Shown: positions 1 to 5,989 of the stretch, piece by piece
Layout: the number at the start of each line of letters is the position of its first letter
Numbering within the stretch: the first letter of the stretch is position 1
Source of the DNA: a candidate division CSSED10-310 bacterium
GTDB lineage: Bacteria; CSSED10-310; JAFGDC01
Assembly: GCA_016932295.1 (NCBI GenBank)
Contig: JAFGDC010000140.1
Coordinates: 1 to 6,429, forward strand
DNA length: 6,429 bases
Direction of reading: 5' to 3'
Translations under genes and position numbers: made by a program
Notes under the pieces: model-generated
Seen by the model: only the letters and a program-made list of their open reading frames with translations
Told to the model about the DNA's origin: nothing
The model's database searches: none

Positions 1-1
1 C

Positions 2-1069
2 GCCAAGACCCGCCAGGGCCTCGGCAATCTCCTCGAAATGGTATTGCTGAATGCTGAGTTACTGGAGCTGAAGGCGAATCCCACCGCGCCGGCCCGGGGC
101 GTGGTGCTTGAATCACGGCTTGACAAGGGTCAGGGTTCGGTTGCAGCCATCCTGGTGCAGAAAGGCACCCTGCGGATTGGTGATCCGTTCGTCATCGGCG
201 CAACCTACGGCAAGGTGCGCGCCATGATCAACGCCCAGGGAAAGCGCATCAAGGAAGCGGGACCCGCTACTCCGGTGGAGGTGCTGGGGCTCTGCGGTAT
301 TGCGCAGGCCGGCGATCCTTTCCAGGTGGTTGAAAATGAGCGGGAAGCCAAGGTCATCGCCGAGACCCGCCGGGAAAGCGCCAAGGAGCGCGATCGCATA
401 AATTCGCAGAAAATCACCTTCGAAGATCTCTTCAGCCGCATCCAGGAGGGTACGGTGAAGGACTTCAACATCATCTTGAAAGGCGATGTGCAAGGCGCTT
501 GCGAAGCCGTCAATGCGGCACTGGAGAAACTCAGCACCGACAAAGTCAAGGTTTCGGTTCTCCATTCGGGGGTCGGAGCTATCTCCGAGAACGACGTCAT
601 GTTGGCCTCATCCTCCAATGCGACGGTCGTGGGATTCAATGTCAAAATGGAACCAAACGTGCCAGTGGTTGCCAAACGCGAAAAGATTCAAATCCGTAAC
701 TACAAGGTGATCTACGAATTGCTGGATGACGTGCGGAAGGCGATGGAAGGCATGCTGGATCCGATCAAGACAGAGGTCCGCATGGGTATGGCCATCGTGC
801 GCCAGGTCTTCTCCATCTCCCGACTGGGCACTATCGCCGGCTGTTATGTGCAGGACGGCAAGGTGGAACGAAACGCTGTAGCCAAGGTCTTCCGCGAAGA
901 TGAAGAAATCCACTGCGGGCAAATCGGCTCGCTCAAACGGTTCAAGGATGATGTCAGGGAAGTGGGTACTGGATTCGAGTGCGGGATCGGCATCGACGGC
1001 TTCGATGAATTCGCCGAAGGCGATAAGATCGAGGTGTACCGCATAGAGGAGACCAAGGGCTGTCTGTAG
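2..1069 (+). CDS. infB: Translation initiation factor IF-2, C-terminal part (5' truncated by window edge)
   Basis: IF2 is the GTPase that brings fMet-tRNA to the 30S subunit and promotes subunit joining. The frame is open from base 2 and the true start lies upstream of the window. The 355 visible residues start at the very end of the G domain (QGLGNLLEM, then ELKANP). Next comes the domain II beta-barrel, roughly nt 95-345, with RLDKGQGSVA, GTLRIGDPF and TPVEVLGL. After a charged helical linker, domain III covers about nt 410-760 (LKGDVQGACEAV, HSGVGAISENDV, GFNVK). Domain IV, the fMet-tRNA-binding C2 barrel, covers about nt 767-1060 (GSLKRFKDDVREV, then GFECGIGIDGF at nt 971 with the conserved Cys codon at 980-982). 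These motifs are family hallmarks and the end is a normal IF2 C terminus. The next gene, ylxP, starts 83 nt later. Identification is secure; the missing N-terminal and GTPase regions cannot be judged. Confidence 0.98.
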   Translation, partial: AKTRQGLGNLLEMVLLNAELLELKANPTAPARGVVLESRLDKGQGSVAAILVQKGTLRIGDPFVIGATYGKVRAMINAQGKRIKEAGPATPVEVLGLCGIAQAGDPFQVVENEREAKVIAETRRESAKERDRINSQKITFEDLFSRIQEGTVKDFNIILKGDVQGACEAVNAALEKLSTDKVKVSVLHSGVGAISENDVMLASSSNATVVGFNVKMEPNVPVVAKREKIQIRNYKVIYELLDDVRKAMEGMLDPIKTEVRMGMAIVRQVFSISRLGTIAGCYVQDGKVERNAVAKVFREDEEIHCGQIGSLKRFKDDVREVGTGFECGIGIDGFDEFAEGDKIEVYRIEETKGCL

Positions 1070-1085
1070 ATCGTTTTCAGGGAGG

Positions 1086-1100
1086 GGCCGTAACGCGGCC
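1086..1100 (+). other. GC-rich hairpin after infB
   Basis: GGCCG (1086-1090) and CGGCC (1096-1100) form a 5-bp stem around a 5-nt loop, 16 nt after the infB stop. No T-tract follows, so it is not a usable intrinsic terminator. It could protect or process the infB-ylxP transcript, but nothing shows that it does. The structure is seen in the sequence; any role is unknown. Confidence 0.35.
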
Positions 1101-1126
1101 GGTTGCCGGTGCGGAGGGTGCGGCGA

Positions 1127-1156
1127 ATGAAGGATGCAATGGAGGATGTCCGTTGA
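1127..1156 (+). CDS. Possible 9-codon leader mini-ORF coupled to ylxP
   Basis: ATG at 1127 opens a 9-codon ORF (MKDAMEDVR) that ends at TGA 1154-1156, overlapping the TTG start of ylxP by two bases (TTGA). A strong Shine-Dalgarno sequence, GGAGGG at 1113-1118, sits 8 nt upstream of the ATG, which is ideal spacing. The ylxP Shine-Dalgarno sequence (1141-1145) lies inside this mini-ORF. Ribosomes translating it would therefore finish exactly on the rare TTG start and could reinitiate there. This looks like a translational-coupling leader, but peptides this short cannot be proven from one sequence. It may instead be a chance ORF in the intergenic region. Confidence 0.4.
   Translation: MKDAMEDVR
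1141..1145 (+). promoter_or_regulatory. Shine-Dalgarno sequence that fixes the ylxP TTG start
   Basis: GGAGG lies 7 nt upstream of TTG 1153. No ATG occurs in the ylxP frame near this point; the upstream ATGs at 1127, 1134, 1139 and 1146 are in other frames. This site together with the conserved family N terminus (MIVAVL) decides the TTG start. Confidence 0.8.
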
Positions 1157-1434
1157 TAGTGGCGGTTCTCTATATGGTACTCCATATACCGGGAGTGCAG
1201 TCTCTGAAGGGCAAGCGCCACGTGGTGCGCAGCCTCAAGGACCGCTTGCGGGGCAAATTCAATATCGCCGTGGCTGAAGTCGGGAGCCAAAACCTGTGGC
1301 AGAAGTGCGAGTTGGGAGTTGCCAGCGTGGGCGCGGACGGCAAGTATCTGAACGGCCTGCTTGACCAGGTCGTGAACTTCGTGCGGGAGTTCGGTGGAGC
1401 CGAACTTCTGCATTATGAAATCAATCTGGAGTAA
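1153..1434 (+). CDS. ylxP: DUF503 family protein (YlxP-like)
   Basis: This is a 93-residue DUF503 protein, the family found between infB and rbfA in B. subtilis (ylxP) and many other bacteria. Its molecular role is not established; its position among ribosome-maturation genes suggests a role around translation or ribosome assembly, which is inference. Visible family signatures are an N-terminal beta strand (MIVAVLYMVLHIPG), the conserved basic segment SLKGKRHVVRSLKDRL at residues 17-32, NIAVAEVGSQNLWQ at 37-50, and the ending GGAELLHYEINLE. The length matches the family. The start is TTG, supported by a GGAGG 7 nt upstream. No membrane segment or signal peptide is seen. It ends 3 nt before rbfA, and the rbfA Shine-Dalgarno sequence (GGAG, 1428-1431) lies in its last codons, so the two are probably translationally coupled. 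A 7-bp inverted repeat falls in codons 7-12. Confidence 0.93.
   Translation: MIVAVLYMVLHIPGVQSLKGKRHVVRSLKDRLRGKFNIAVAEVGSQNLWQKCELGVASVGADGKYLNGLLDQVVNFVREFGGAELLHYEINLE
1171..1188 (+). repeat. Perfect 7-bp inverted repeat in early ylxP codons
   Basis: TATATGG (1171-1177) and CCATATA (1182-1188) are perfect reverse complements around a 4-nt loop (TACT), 18 nt after the first base of the TTG start. In mRNA this is a small hairpin just downstream of the initiation site; in DNA it is an AT-rich dyad. It stands out in GC-rich surroundings, although the residues it encodes (YMVLHI) fit the family. The dyad is certain; a function is not. Confidence 0.5.
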
Positions 1435-1437
1435 GTC

Positions 1438-1851
1438 ATGGCAAGCCGACGGATTGATCGGGTATCGCACCTGGTACATCAATCGATTTCCGAGCTGCTA
1501 ATAAGGAAGATCAAAGACCCCCGCGTGAAGGGATTGACCGTCACCCGGGTCAGCATGAGTGCTGATCTTCGCCAGGCAAACATCTATGTGGTGGGCCATG
1601 ACAACAGGCCCGAGAAAATCCGACAGGTCATGGCCGCGCTCCAGCGAGCCGCCGGTTTCATTCGGGCCAATGTGGGAACGAAATTGACGCTGCGCTACGT
1701 GCCACAATTCACCTTCCATTATGATCTCGGCTTCGAGGAAGGCAGCAGGATTCTCGACACCATCGCGGATCTGTTCGCGGACGGTGAGAACCTGGATGCG
1801 CAGCCGGATACACTGGTCGAGCCGGAAGAGGAACATGGCGACGGGAACTGA
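1438..1851 (+). CDS. rbfA: 30S ribosome-binding factor A
   Basis: RbfA is a KH-type cytoplasmic assembly factor that binds immature 30S subunits and assists late 16S rRNA maturation. The 137-residue product carries the family landmarks in order: SRRIDRVSHLVHQSISELL at residues 3-21, IKDPRV at 25-30, the strand VTRVSMSADLRQANIYV (35-51), QRAAGFIRANVG (69-80) and LRYVPQFTFHYD (85-96), followed by helix-forming EEGSRILDTIADLF. The last 25 or so residues are an acidic tail ([11 protein letters not shown]) beyond the compact domain, which is common in this family. The ATG at 1438 is preceded by GGAG at 1428-1431 inside ylxP. The 3' end overlaps the truB start by 17 nt, consistent with a single transcript. 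Identification is secure. Confidence 0.97.
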   Translation: MASRRIDRVSHLVHQSISELLIRKIKDPRVKGLTVTRVSMSADLRQANIYVVGHDNRPEKIRQVMAALQRAAGFIRANVGTKLTLRYVPQFTFHYDLGFEEGSRILDTIADLFADGENLDAQPDTLVEPEEEHGDGN

Positions 1852-2812
1852 TCCCTCATTGTGTGGTGTGCTGGTGATCGACAAACCTGCCGGACCAACA
1901 TCATCCCAGGTGGTTCAGGCGGTGCGCCGGGCCTGTGGAGTCAAACGCGCCGGCCATGCAGGGACGCTTGATCCAGCCGCCACCGGCGTGCTGCCCATCC
2001 TCATCGGACGCGCCACCAAGGTGGCTGACTTCTTGGTGGGCAGTAGTAAGGAATACATGGTACGGGGCCGTCTCGGCCTGGAGACTGACAGTCATGATCT
2101 CGATGGCCGCGTGCTACGGCGAACCACCGTACCGGACCTGGACGAAGCGGCGGTGGCGGCGGTTTTGCCGCGATTCCGGGGAGCCATCGACCAGGTCCCA
2201 CCCATGTTTTCGGCTGTACATCATGAGGGCCGCCGCTTGTATGAATTAGCCCGCCAGGGCCGCATTGTCGAACGGCGGCCGCGCCGGATCTTCATTACCC
2301 GGCTGGAACTGGAATGCTGCGACATACCTGAATTCACCCTGCGGATTACCTGTTCGCCCGGCACCTATGTCCGGACCCTGGTGGCGGATATCGGCGCCGT
2401 GCTGGGCTGCGGAGCCTGTGTGACCACACTGCGGCGGACATCTGCGGCCGGCTGTTCCATCGATCGCGCCATTCCCCTGCCGGACGCCCTGGCGCAACTT
2501 CCCACCGCCGCGGCGCACCTGCTCGTGTCCATCGAGGACGCGGTGGAGCATCTTCCCAAATTGCGTGTCCAACAACCGGCCACGCTCGTCAGGAATCAAC
2601 CGATTGCACCGTCGGACGCGGCCTGGGTCGATGAACCGCGGCCCGGCACCAGGTACGCGCGGGTGGTGAATGATGCCGATCATTTAATCGCCATAGTCGA
2701 TACAGGAATTGACAGACTCCCGGAGACTGCCTATTATAGCAATGTTAAACTCAGGTCGCCTGTGATCAGGTGGGTCATGAAGAAGACTTCCACCGACATT
2801 CAGCCGGCATGA
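1835..2812 (+). CDS. truB: tRNA pseudouridine(55) synthase
   Basis: TruB isomerises U55 of the tRNA T-loop to pseudouridine. From ATG 1835 the product is 325 residues. Visible motifs are the N-terminal [17 protein letters not shown] (residues 11-27) and the catalytic block [15 protein letters not shown] (39-53), with nucleophile Asp46 at nt 1970-1972, matching E. coli Asp48. They are followed by [10 protein letters not shown] (72-81, with the active-site Tyr74), PPMFSAV...GRRLYELAR (122-140) and [15 protein letters not shown] (173-187, with Arg180). The C-terminal third, which includes the small barrel region, is less conserved, and the last ~20 residues appear to be an extension. The frame is open further upstream to 1721, but the start at 1835 fits the family N terminus and has GGAAGAGGA (1824-1832) just before it. 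It overlaps rbfA by 17 nt in another frame. Its 3' end houses the rpsO promoter and leader. Confidence 0.97.
   Translation: MATGTDPSLCGVLVIDKPAGPTSSQVVQAVRRACGVKRAGHAGTLDPAATGVLPILIGRATKVADFLVGSSKEYMVRGRLGLETDSHDLDGRVLRRTTVPDLDEAAVAAVLPRFRGAIDQVPPMFSAVHHEGRRLYELARQGRIVERRPRRIFITRLELECCDIPEFTLRITCSPGTYVRTLVADIGAVLGCGACVTTLRRTSAAGCSIDRAIPLPDALAQLPTAAAHLLVSIEDAVEHLPKLRVQQPATLVRNQPIAPSDAAWVDEPRPGTRYARVVNDADHLIAIVDTGIDRLPETAYYSNVKLRSPVIRWVMKKTSTDIQPA
2709..2737 (+). promoter_or_regulatory. Sigma70-type promoter for rpsO-pnp, inside the 3' end of truB
   Basis: A perfect -35 hexamer TTGACA (2709-2714) is followed after exactly 17 bp by TATTAT (2732-2737), a 5-of-6 match to the -10 consensus. Transcription would start near 2742-2745, about 80-85 nt before the rpsO start codon. 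Many bacteria have a dedicated promoter just upstream of rpsO, which fits this position. It lies within truB codons, so read-through from upstream would also reach rpsO. It is the best promoter-like match in the window. Confidence 0.75.
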
Positions 2813-2826
2813 TGTGGAGGAATGTA
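2757..2826 (+). promoter_or_regulatory. Candidate S15 autoregulatory leader with competing hairpins and the rpsO Shine-Dalgarno site
   Basis: The leader between the promoter and rpsO can fold in two exclusive ways. In fold A, GGTGG (2769-2773) pairs with CCACC (2790-2794), extended after a TT bulge by GTC (2774-2776) with GAC (2785-2787), leaving the ribosome site free. In fold B, CTTCCAC (2787-2793) pairs with GTGGAGG (2814-2820) as seven pairs including one G-U, masking the GGAGG Shine-Dalgarno sequence (2816-2820). A further hairpin, 2757-2762 with 2767-2772 around TGAT, competes with fold A. S15 represses its own mRNA through leader structures in E. coli and other bacteria, so such a switch is expected here. 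The pairing is seen; S15 binding is inference. The SD is 6 nt before ATG 2827 and decides the rpsO start. Confidence 0.5.
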
Positions 2827-3096
2827 ATGCCAAACGCGAAGGAAACAAAGACACATATCATCGAAGAACACCGACGCCATGAATGGGACACGGGCTCGGC
2901 GGAAGTTCAGATCGCACTCCTGACGAACAGGATCAATCAACTGACGGAACATCTCAGATCACACAAGAAAGATCACCATTCCCGACGTGGATTGCTCATC
3001 CTGGTGGGCCGGCGCCGCAGGCTGCTGGATTACCTGATGAGCAAGGACATCGAGAGGTATCGTTCGATTGTCAAGAAACTAGGACTACGTAAGTAG
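2827..3096 (+). CDS. rpsO: 30S ribosomal protein S15
   Basis: S15 is a primary 16S rRNA-binding protein that nucleates assembly of the 30S platform. The 89-residue product has the same length as E. coli S15 and carries the diagnostic [12 protein letters not shown] (residues 21-32), [19 protein letters not shown] (45-63) and RRLLDYL (64-70), ending KKLGLRK. The ATG at 2827 has an excellent GGAGG 6 nt upstream. In-frame ATGs at 2809 and 2812, the first overlapping the truB stop as ATGA, would add five or six residues but lack a Shine-Dalgarno sequence and extend past the family N terminus. The gap from truB is 14 nt and to pnp 25 nt. It is probably expressed from the promoter at 2709-2737 as well as by operon read-through, with feedback through the leader structure. 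Confidence 0.98.
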   Translation: MPNAKETKTHIIEEHRRHEWDTGSAEVQIALLTNRINQLTEHLRSHKKDHHSRRGLLILVGRRRRLLDYLMSKDIERYRSIVKKLGLRK

Positions 3097-3121
3097 CTTC
3101 CGCATCCAATTTGGTTATAAC

Positions 3122-5503
3122 ATGATAGAAAAGTTAGAGACGAGTACTGGTGGGCGGATTCTGTCCATCGAAACTGGACGTATGGCACATCAGGCTGACG
3201 GCGCCGCGATGGTGACCCTTGGCGGCACCTCGGTGTTTGTTTCGGCGGTCGCCGATCGGCAAACCAATCCCAATATCGACTTCTTCCCGCTCATGGTGGA
3301 TTACCGTGAACGGTCCGCCGCCGCCGGCAAGATTCCCGGCGGTTTCTTCAAACGTGAAGGCCGCCCAAGCGAGCGCGAAACCTTGGCCGCCAGGCAGATC
3401 GACCGGCCCATCAGGCCACTGTTTCCAAACGATTTCAGATGTTCCACTCATATCGTCGCCTTTGTATTCTCCGCCGATGCGGAAAGTGATCCCGACATCC
3501 TTGGCATCAATGGCGCATCGGCCGCCCTCATGATCTCGGACATCCCCTTTGACGGCCCGGTAAGCGCTGTCCGAATCGGGCGGCGGAACGGCGAATTCAT
3601 CGTCAACCCCACCTTCGAAGAGCAGGAAACGGGTGAGCTGAACATTGTGGTCTGCGGCACGCTGGAAGCGCTGGCCATGGTCGAAGGTGGCGGTCGGGAG
3701 GTTTCCGAGGAAACCATTCGGCAGGCCCTGGATTTCGCCATCGAACCGCTGCGCGCGATCAACGAGATGCAGTTAGAGCTTCGCAAGCTGGTGGGCAAGC
3801 CGAAACGCGTGATCGAGCGGCGTGAGTTCACTCCGCAGTTGACCGAAGGGGCCGCATTCGATGGCCACGATGCGGTTCTCGCTCATTACCGGCAGCAGGT
3901 GACGCTTGCCTTCGGTATCAAGGACAAGAAGGAAAGCCAGTTGCGTATGAACGAGCTGAAAAGCGAATTCCTGGCACTGTACGACGTGTCCGCCGAGGGC
4001 GCGACTGCCAGTTTGAAAACGATCTTCAGCGACCTGGTCCACGACGAGGCCAGACGGGTCATTATCAAGGAACGCCATCGCCTGGACGGGCGTGGTTTCG
4101 AACAGATCCGACCCATTACCTGTGAAGTAGACCTGCTGCCCAGGACCCATGGCTCCGCACTGTTCACCCGCGGCGAGACCCAGGCGCTTGTCACCACCAC
4201 ACTAGGCACCACGTCCGATGAACAGCGTATCGATGCCCTCGAAGGTGAAAGCAAAAAGAAATTCATGCTGCACTACAATTTCCCGCCATTCTGCGTGGGC
4301 GAATCCGGTTTTCTGCGCGGTCCGGGGCGGCGTGAAATCGGTCATGGCGCGCTGGCGGAAAGGGCTCTGCAATCGGTGCTGCCCACCGAGGAAAACTTCC
4401 CTTATACCTTGCGTATCGTGTCTGACATCATGGCTTCCAATGGCTCATCATCAATGGCGACGGTCTGTGGCGCCACACTGAGCCTGATGGATGCCGGTGT
4501 TCCCATCACATCGCCGGTGGCGGGTATCGCCATGGGTTTGATCAAGGAAGGCGACGATGTCGTCATCCTGTCCGACATTACCGGCCAGGAGGATCATACC
4601 GGCGACATGGACTTCAAGGTGGCCGGCACCATCAACGGCATAACCGCCATCCAGATGGACATCAAGATCAAGGGTATCTCCGCCGAGATCATGGAACGAG
4701 CCCTCGAGCAAGCCCGTGTCGGCCGGACCCATATCCTCGAGACCATGGCGCAAGCCCTGGCCGAGCCGCGCGCCAATCTCAAACCTCATGCCCCGCGAAT
4801 CATCATCATGAAGATCAGCATTGAGAAGATCGCGGCGGTTATCGGCCCGCAGGGTAAGATCATCCGGAAGATCATCCAGGACACCGACACCAAGATCGAT
4901 ATTGAGGACGACGGCACCATCAAGATCGCCTCGGTGAACGAGGAGAACGCCTTGCGCGCCCGTGAAACCATCGAGAAATTGGTGGAGGAGCCGGAAATAG
5001 GCAAGGTGTATCTTGGTAAAGTTCGCCGCATTGAGAATTACGGTTGTTTCCTGGAAATTCTGCCCGGAGTCGATGGTCTCCTGCATATTTCCGAGGCCGC
5101 GAACTATCACGTTCGGGACATCAGGGACCTGTTCACCGAGGGCGATGAAGTTGAAGTCAAGGTAATTGATATCGACAACATGGGCAAGGTTCGCCTGGGT
5201 CGCCGGGATCTTCTCACCGATGATGACATCCCGCCGGGCGCCGAGCCACGTCGGGAAGGCGGCGGCGGCAGACGAGATGACCGGCGAGATGACCGGCGCG
5301 GCGATGACCGGCGCGGCGACAGACGGCCTTATCCAGGCGGCGGCAGGAGTCGGCGCCCCCCCAGCAGGGACCAGGGCGGCGATCGCCGACCACCCAGGCG
5401 CGGCGGCGACGACTTTCGCGGCGACAGAAGCGGTGGTCCCAGCCACAGGCCGCCGCAGCCACGACCTGATTCAGGACGACGCGAACCAAAAGACTACGAT
5501 TGA
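3122..5503 (+). CDS. pnp: Polyribonucleotide nucleotidyltransferase (PNPase) with long Arg/Asp/Gly-rich tail
   Basis: PNPase is a trimeric 3'-to-5' phosphorolytic exoribonuclease of mRNA turnover. The 793-residue product has RNase PH domain 1 (about residues 10-140, with FFKREGRPSERE), a helical linker domain (about 145-310), catalytic RNase PH domain 2 (about 315-545), a KH domain (about 558-615, GPQG loop 575-578) and an S1 domain (about 625-695, ENYGCFLEILPGVDGLLHIS). The active site is intact: GSSSM at 441-445, and Asp491, Asp497 and Lys499 in EDHTGDMDFK, matching E. coli Asp486, Asp492 and Lys494. Usual length is about 700. The extra tail (about 704-793) is roughly a quarter Arg with many Asp, Gly and Pro, probably disordered and RNA-binding. 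The ATG at 3122 fits the family N terminus, but no Shine-Dalgarno sequence precedes it. Antisense and alternate frames over this gene are shadows. Confidence 0.98.
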   Translation: MIEKLETSTGGRILSIETGRMAHQADGAAMVTLGGTSVFVSAVADRQTNPNIDFFPLMVDYRERSAAAGKIPGGFFKREGRPSERETLAARQIDRPIRPLFPNDFRCSTHIVAFVFSADAESDPDILGINGASAALMISDIPFDGPVSAVRIGRRNGEFIVNPTFEEQETGELNIVVCGTLEALAMVEGGGREVSEETIRQALDFAIEPLRAINEMQLELRKLVGKPKRVIERREFTPQLTEGAAFDGHDAVLAHYRQQVTLAFGIKDKKESQLRMNELKSEFLALYDVSAEGATASLKTIFSDLVHDEARRVIIKERHRLDGRGFEQIRPITCEVDLLPRTHGSALFTRGETQALVTTTLGTTSDEQRIDALEGESKKKFMLHYNFPPFCVGESGFLRGPGRREIGHGALAERALQSVLPTEENFPYTLRIVSDIMASNGSSSMATVCGATLSLMDAGVPITSPVAGIAMGLIKEGDDVVILSDITGQEDHTGDMDFKVAGTINGITAIQMDIKIKGISAEIMERALEQARVGRTHILETMAQALAEPRANLKPHAPRIIIMKISIEKIAAVIGPQGKIIRKIIQDTDTKIDIEDDGTIKIASVNEENALRARETIEKLVEEPEIGKVYLGKVRRIENYGCFLEILPGVDGLLHISEAANYHVRDIRDLFTEGDEVEVKVIDIDNMGKVRLGRRDLLTDDDIPPGAEPRREGGGGRRDDRRDDRRGDDRRGDRRPYPGGGRSRRPPSRDQGGDRRPPRRGGDDFRGDRSGGPSHRPPQPRPDSGRREPKDYD
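5274..5327 (+). repeat. 12/15-bp imperfect tandem repeats encoding the RDDRR/RGDDRR segment of the PNPase tail
   Basis: Two identical 12-bp units GAGATGACCGGC (5274-5285, 5286-5297) are followed by the related 15-bp unit GCGGCGATGACCGGC (5298-5312) and a diverged fourth copy GCGGCGACAGACGGC (5313-5327). All unit lengths are multiples of three, so copy-number change would lengthen or shorten the tail without a frameshift. This points to expansion by replication slippage or unequal recombination. Confidence 0.85.
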
Positions 5504-5514
5504 CAGGATCGGTG

Positions 5515-5982
5515 ATGGCGGAGGGCGGAGAACCTCGTGAACCCATTCGAATCGAGTTGCTCCGCCTTTCATTCGCTGACGGTTTGGAGTTGCCGCGCTA
5601 TATGACCCCTGGTGCCGCCGGGATGGATTTGTACGCGGCGATCCACAACCCCCTTATCCTGCCACCCGGACAGCGGACGCTCGTCCCCTGTGGCTTCAGG
5701 ATGGCTATCCCATTGCACTACGAAGCCCAGATCCGGCCGCGCAGCGGCTTGGCGCTCAGACACGGCGTGACCGTTCTGAACTCACCAGGCACCATCGATG
5801 CGGATTATCGAGGTGATGTTCGTGTGCTGCTCGTAAATTTTGGGACAAAGCCTTTCGTAATAAATCGCGGCGACCGCATCGCCCAAATGGTGGTTGCACC
5901 TGTCGCGCGGATTGCTATTGTGGAGGTGGCCGAATTATCCGAGACGACGCGGGGTGATGGCGGTTTCGGTCACACGGGGTGA
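5515..5982 (+). CDS. dut: Deoxyuridine 5'-triphosphate nucleotidohydrolase (dUTPase)
   Basis: This enzyme hydrolyses dUTP to dUMP and pyrophosphate, keeping uracil out of DNA and supplying dUMP for thymidylate synthesis. The 155-residue product has all five motifs of the homotrimeric dUTPase family: motif 1 PGAAGMDLYA (32-41), motif 2 RPRSGLALRHG (74-84), motif 3 GTIDADYRGDV (92-102, with catalytic Asp97 and sugar-selecting Tyr98), motif 4 NRGDRIAQMVV (117-127) and motif 5 RGDGGFGHTG (146-155), the flexible P-loop-like arm that closes over the active site. Length is typical. ATG 5515 is chosen because AGGA (5505-5508) lies 6 nt upstream; GTG 5512 and TTG 5500 (the latter overlapping the pnp stop) are in-frame alternatives, so the start is less sure than the identity. 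It follows pnp by 11 nt and is probably cotranscribed. Confidence 0.96.
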   Translation: MAEGGEPREPIRIELLRLSFADGLELPRYMTPGAAGMDLYAAIHNPLILPPGQRTLVPCGFRMAIPLHYEAQIRPRSGLALRHGVTVLNSPGTIDADYRGDVRVLLVNFGTKPFVINRGDRIAQMVVAPVARIAIVEVAELSETTRGDGGFGHTG

Positions 5983-5989
5983 TAACCGC

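Noticed and set aside
1086..1100. Intrinsic terminator after infB
   Set aside because: The stem is only 5 bp and no T-tract follows; downstream genes look cotranscribed.
844..1482. 212-residue antisense reading frame across the infB/ylxP junction
   Set aside because: It covers conserved sense genes and has no family signature or convincing start.
2742..2765. Leaderless 7-codon ORF (MLNSGRL) at the start of the rpsO transcript
   Set aside because: It depends on an exact transcription start that cannot be fixed, has no SD, and is short enough to arise by chance.
3111..3121. TATAAC as a -10 element for a pnp promoter
   Set aside because: No -35 match at 16-18 bp, and transcription would start inside pnp.
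4451..5446. 331-residue antisense reading frame over pnp
   Set aside because: It lies wholly opposite a PNPase with intact domains, has no SD or recognisable motif, and its composition mirrors the GC-rich sense codons. It is a shadow.
5500..5505. TTGACA at the pnp stop as a -35 for dut
   Set aside because: No -10-like hexamer at 15-19 bp downstream (the sequence there is GGGCGG-like).
5166..5540. Alternate-frame Ala-rich reading frame in the pnp tail region
   Set aside because: It is the same GC-rich repeat read in another frame. The PNPase frame is continuous from the S1 domain to a stop just before dut, so neither a frameshift nor a dual gene is supported.
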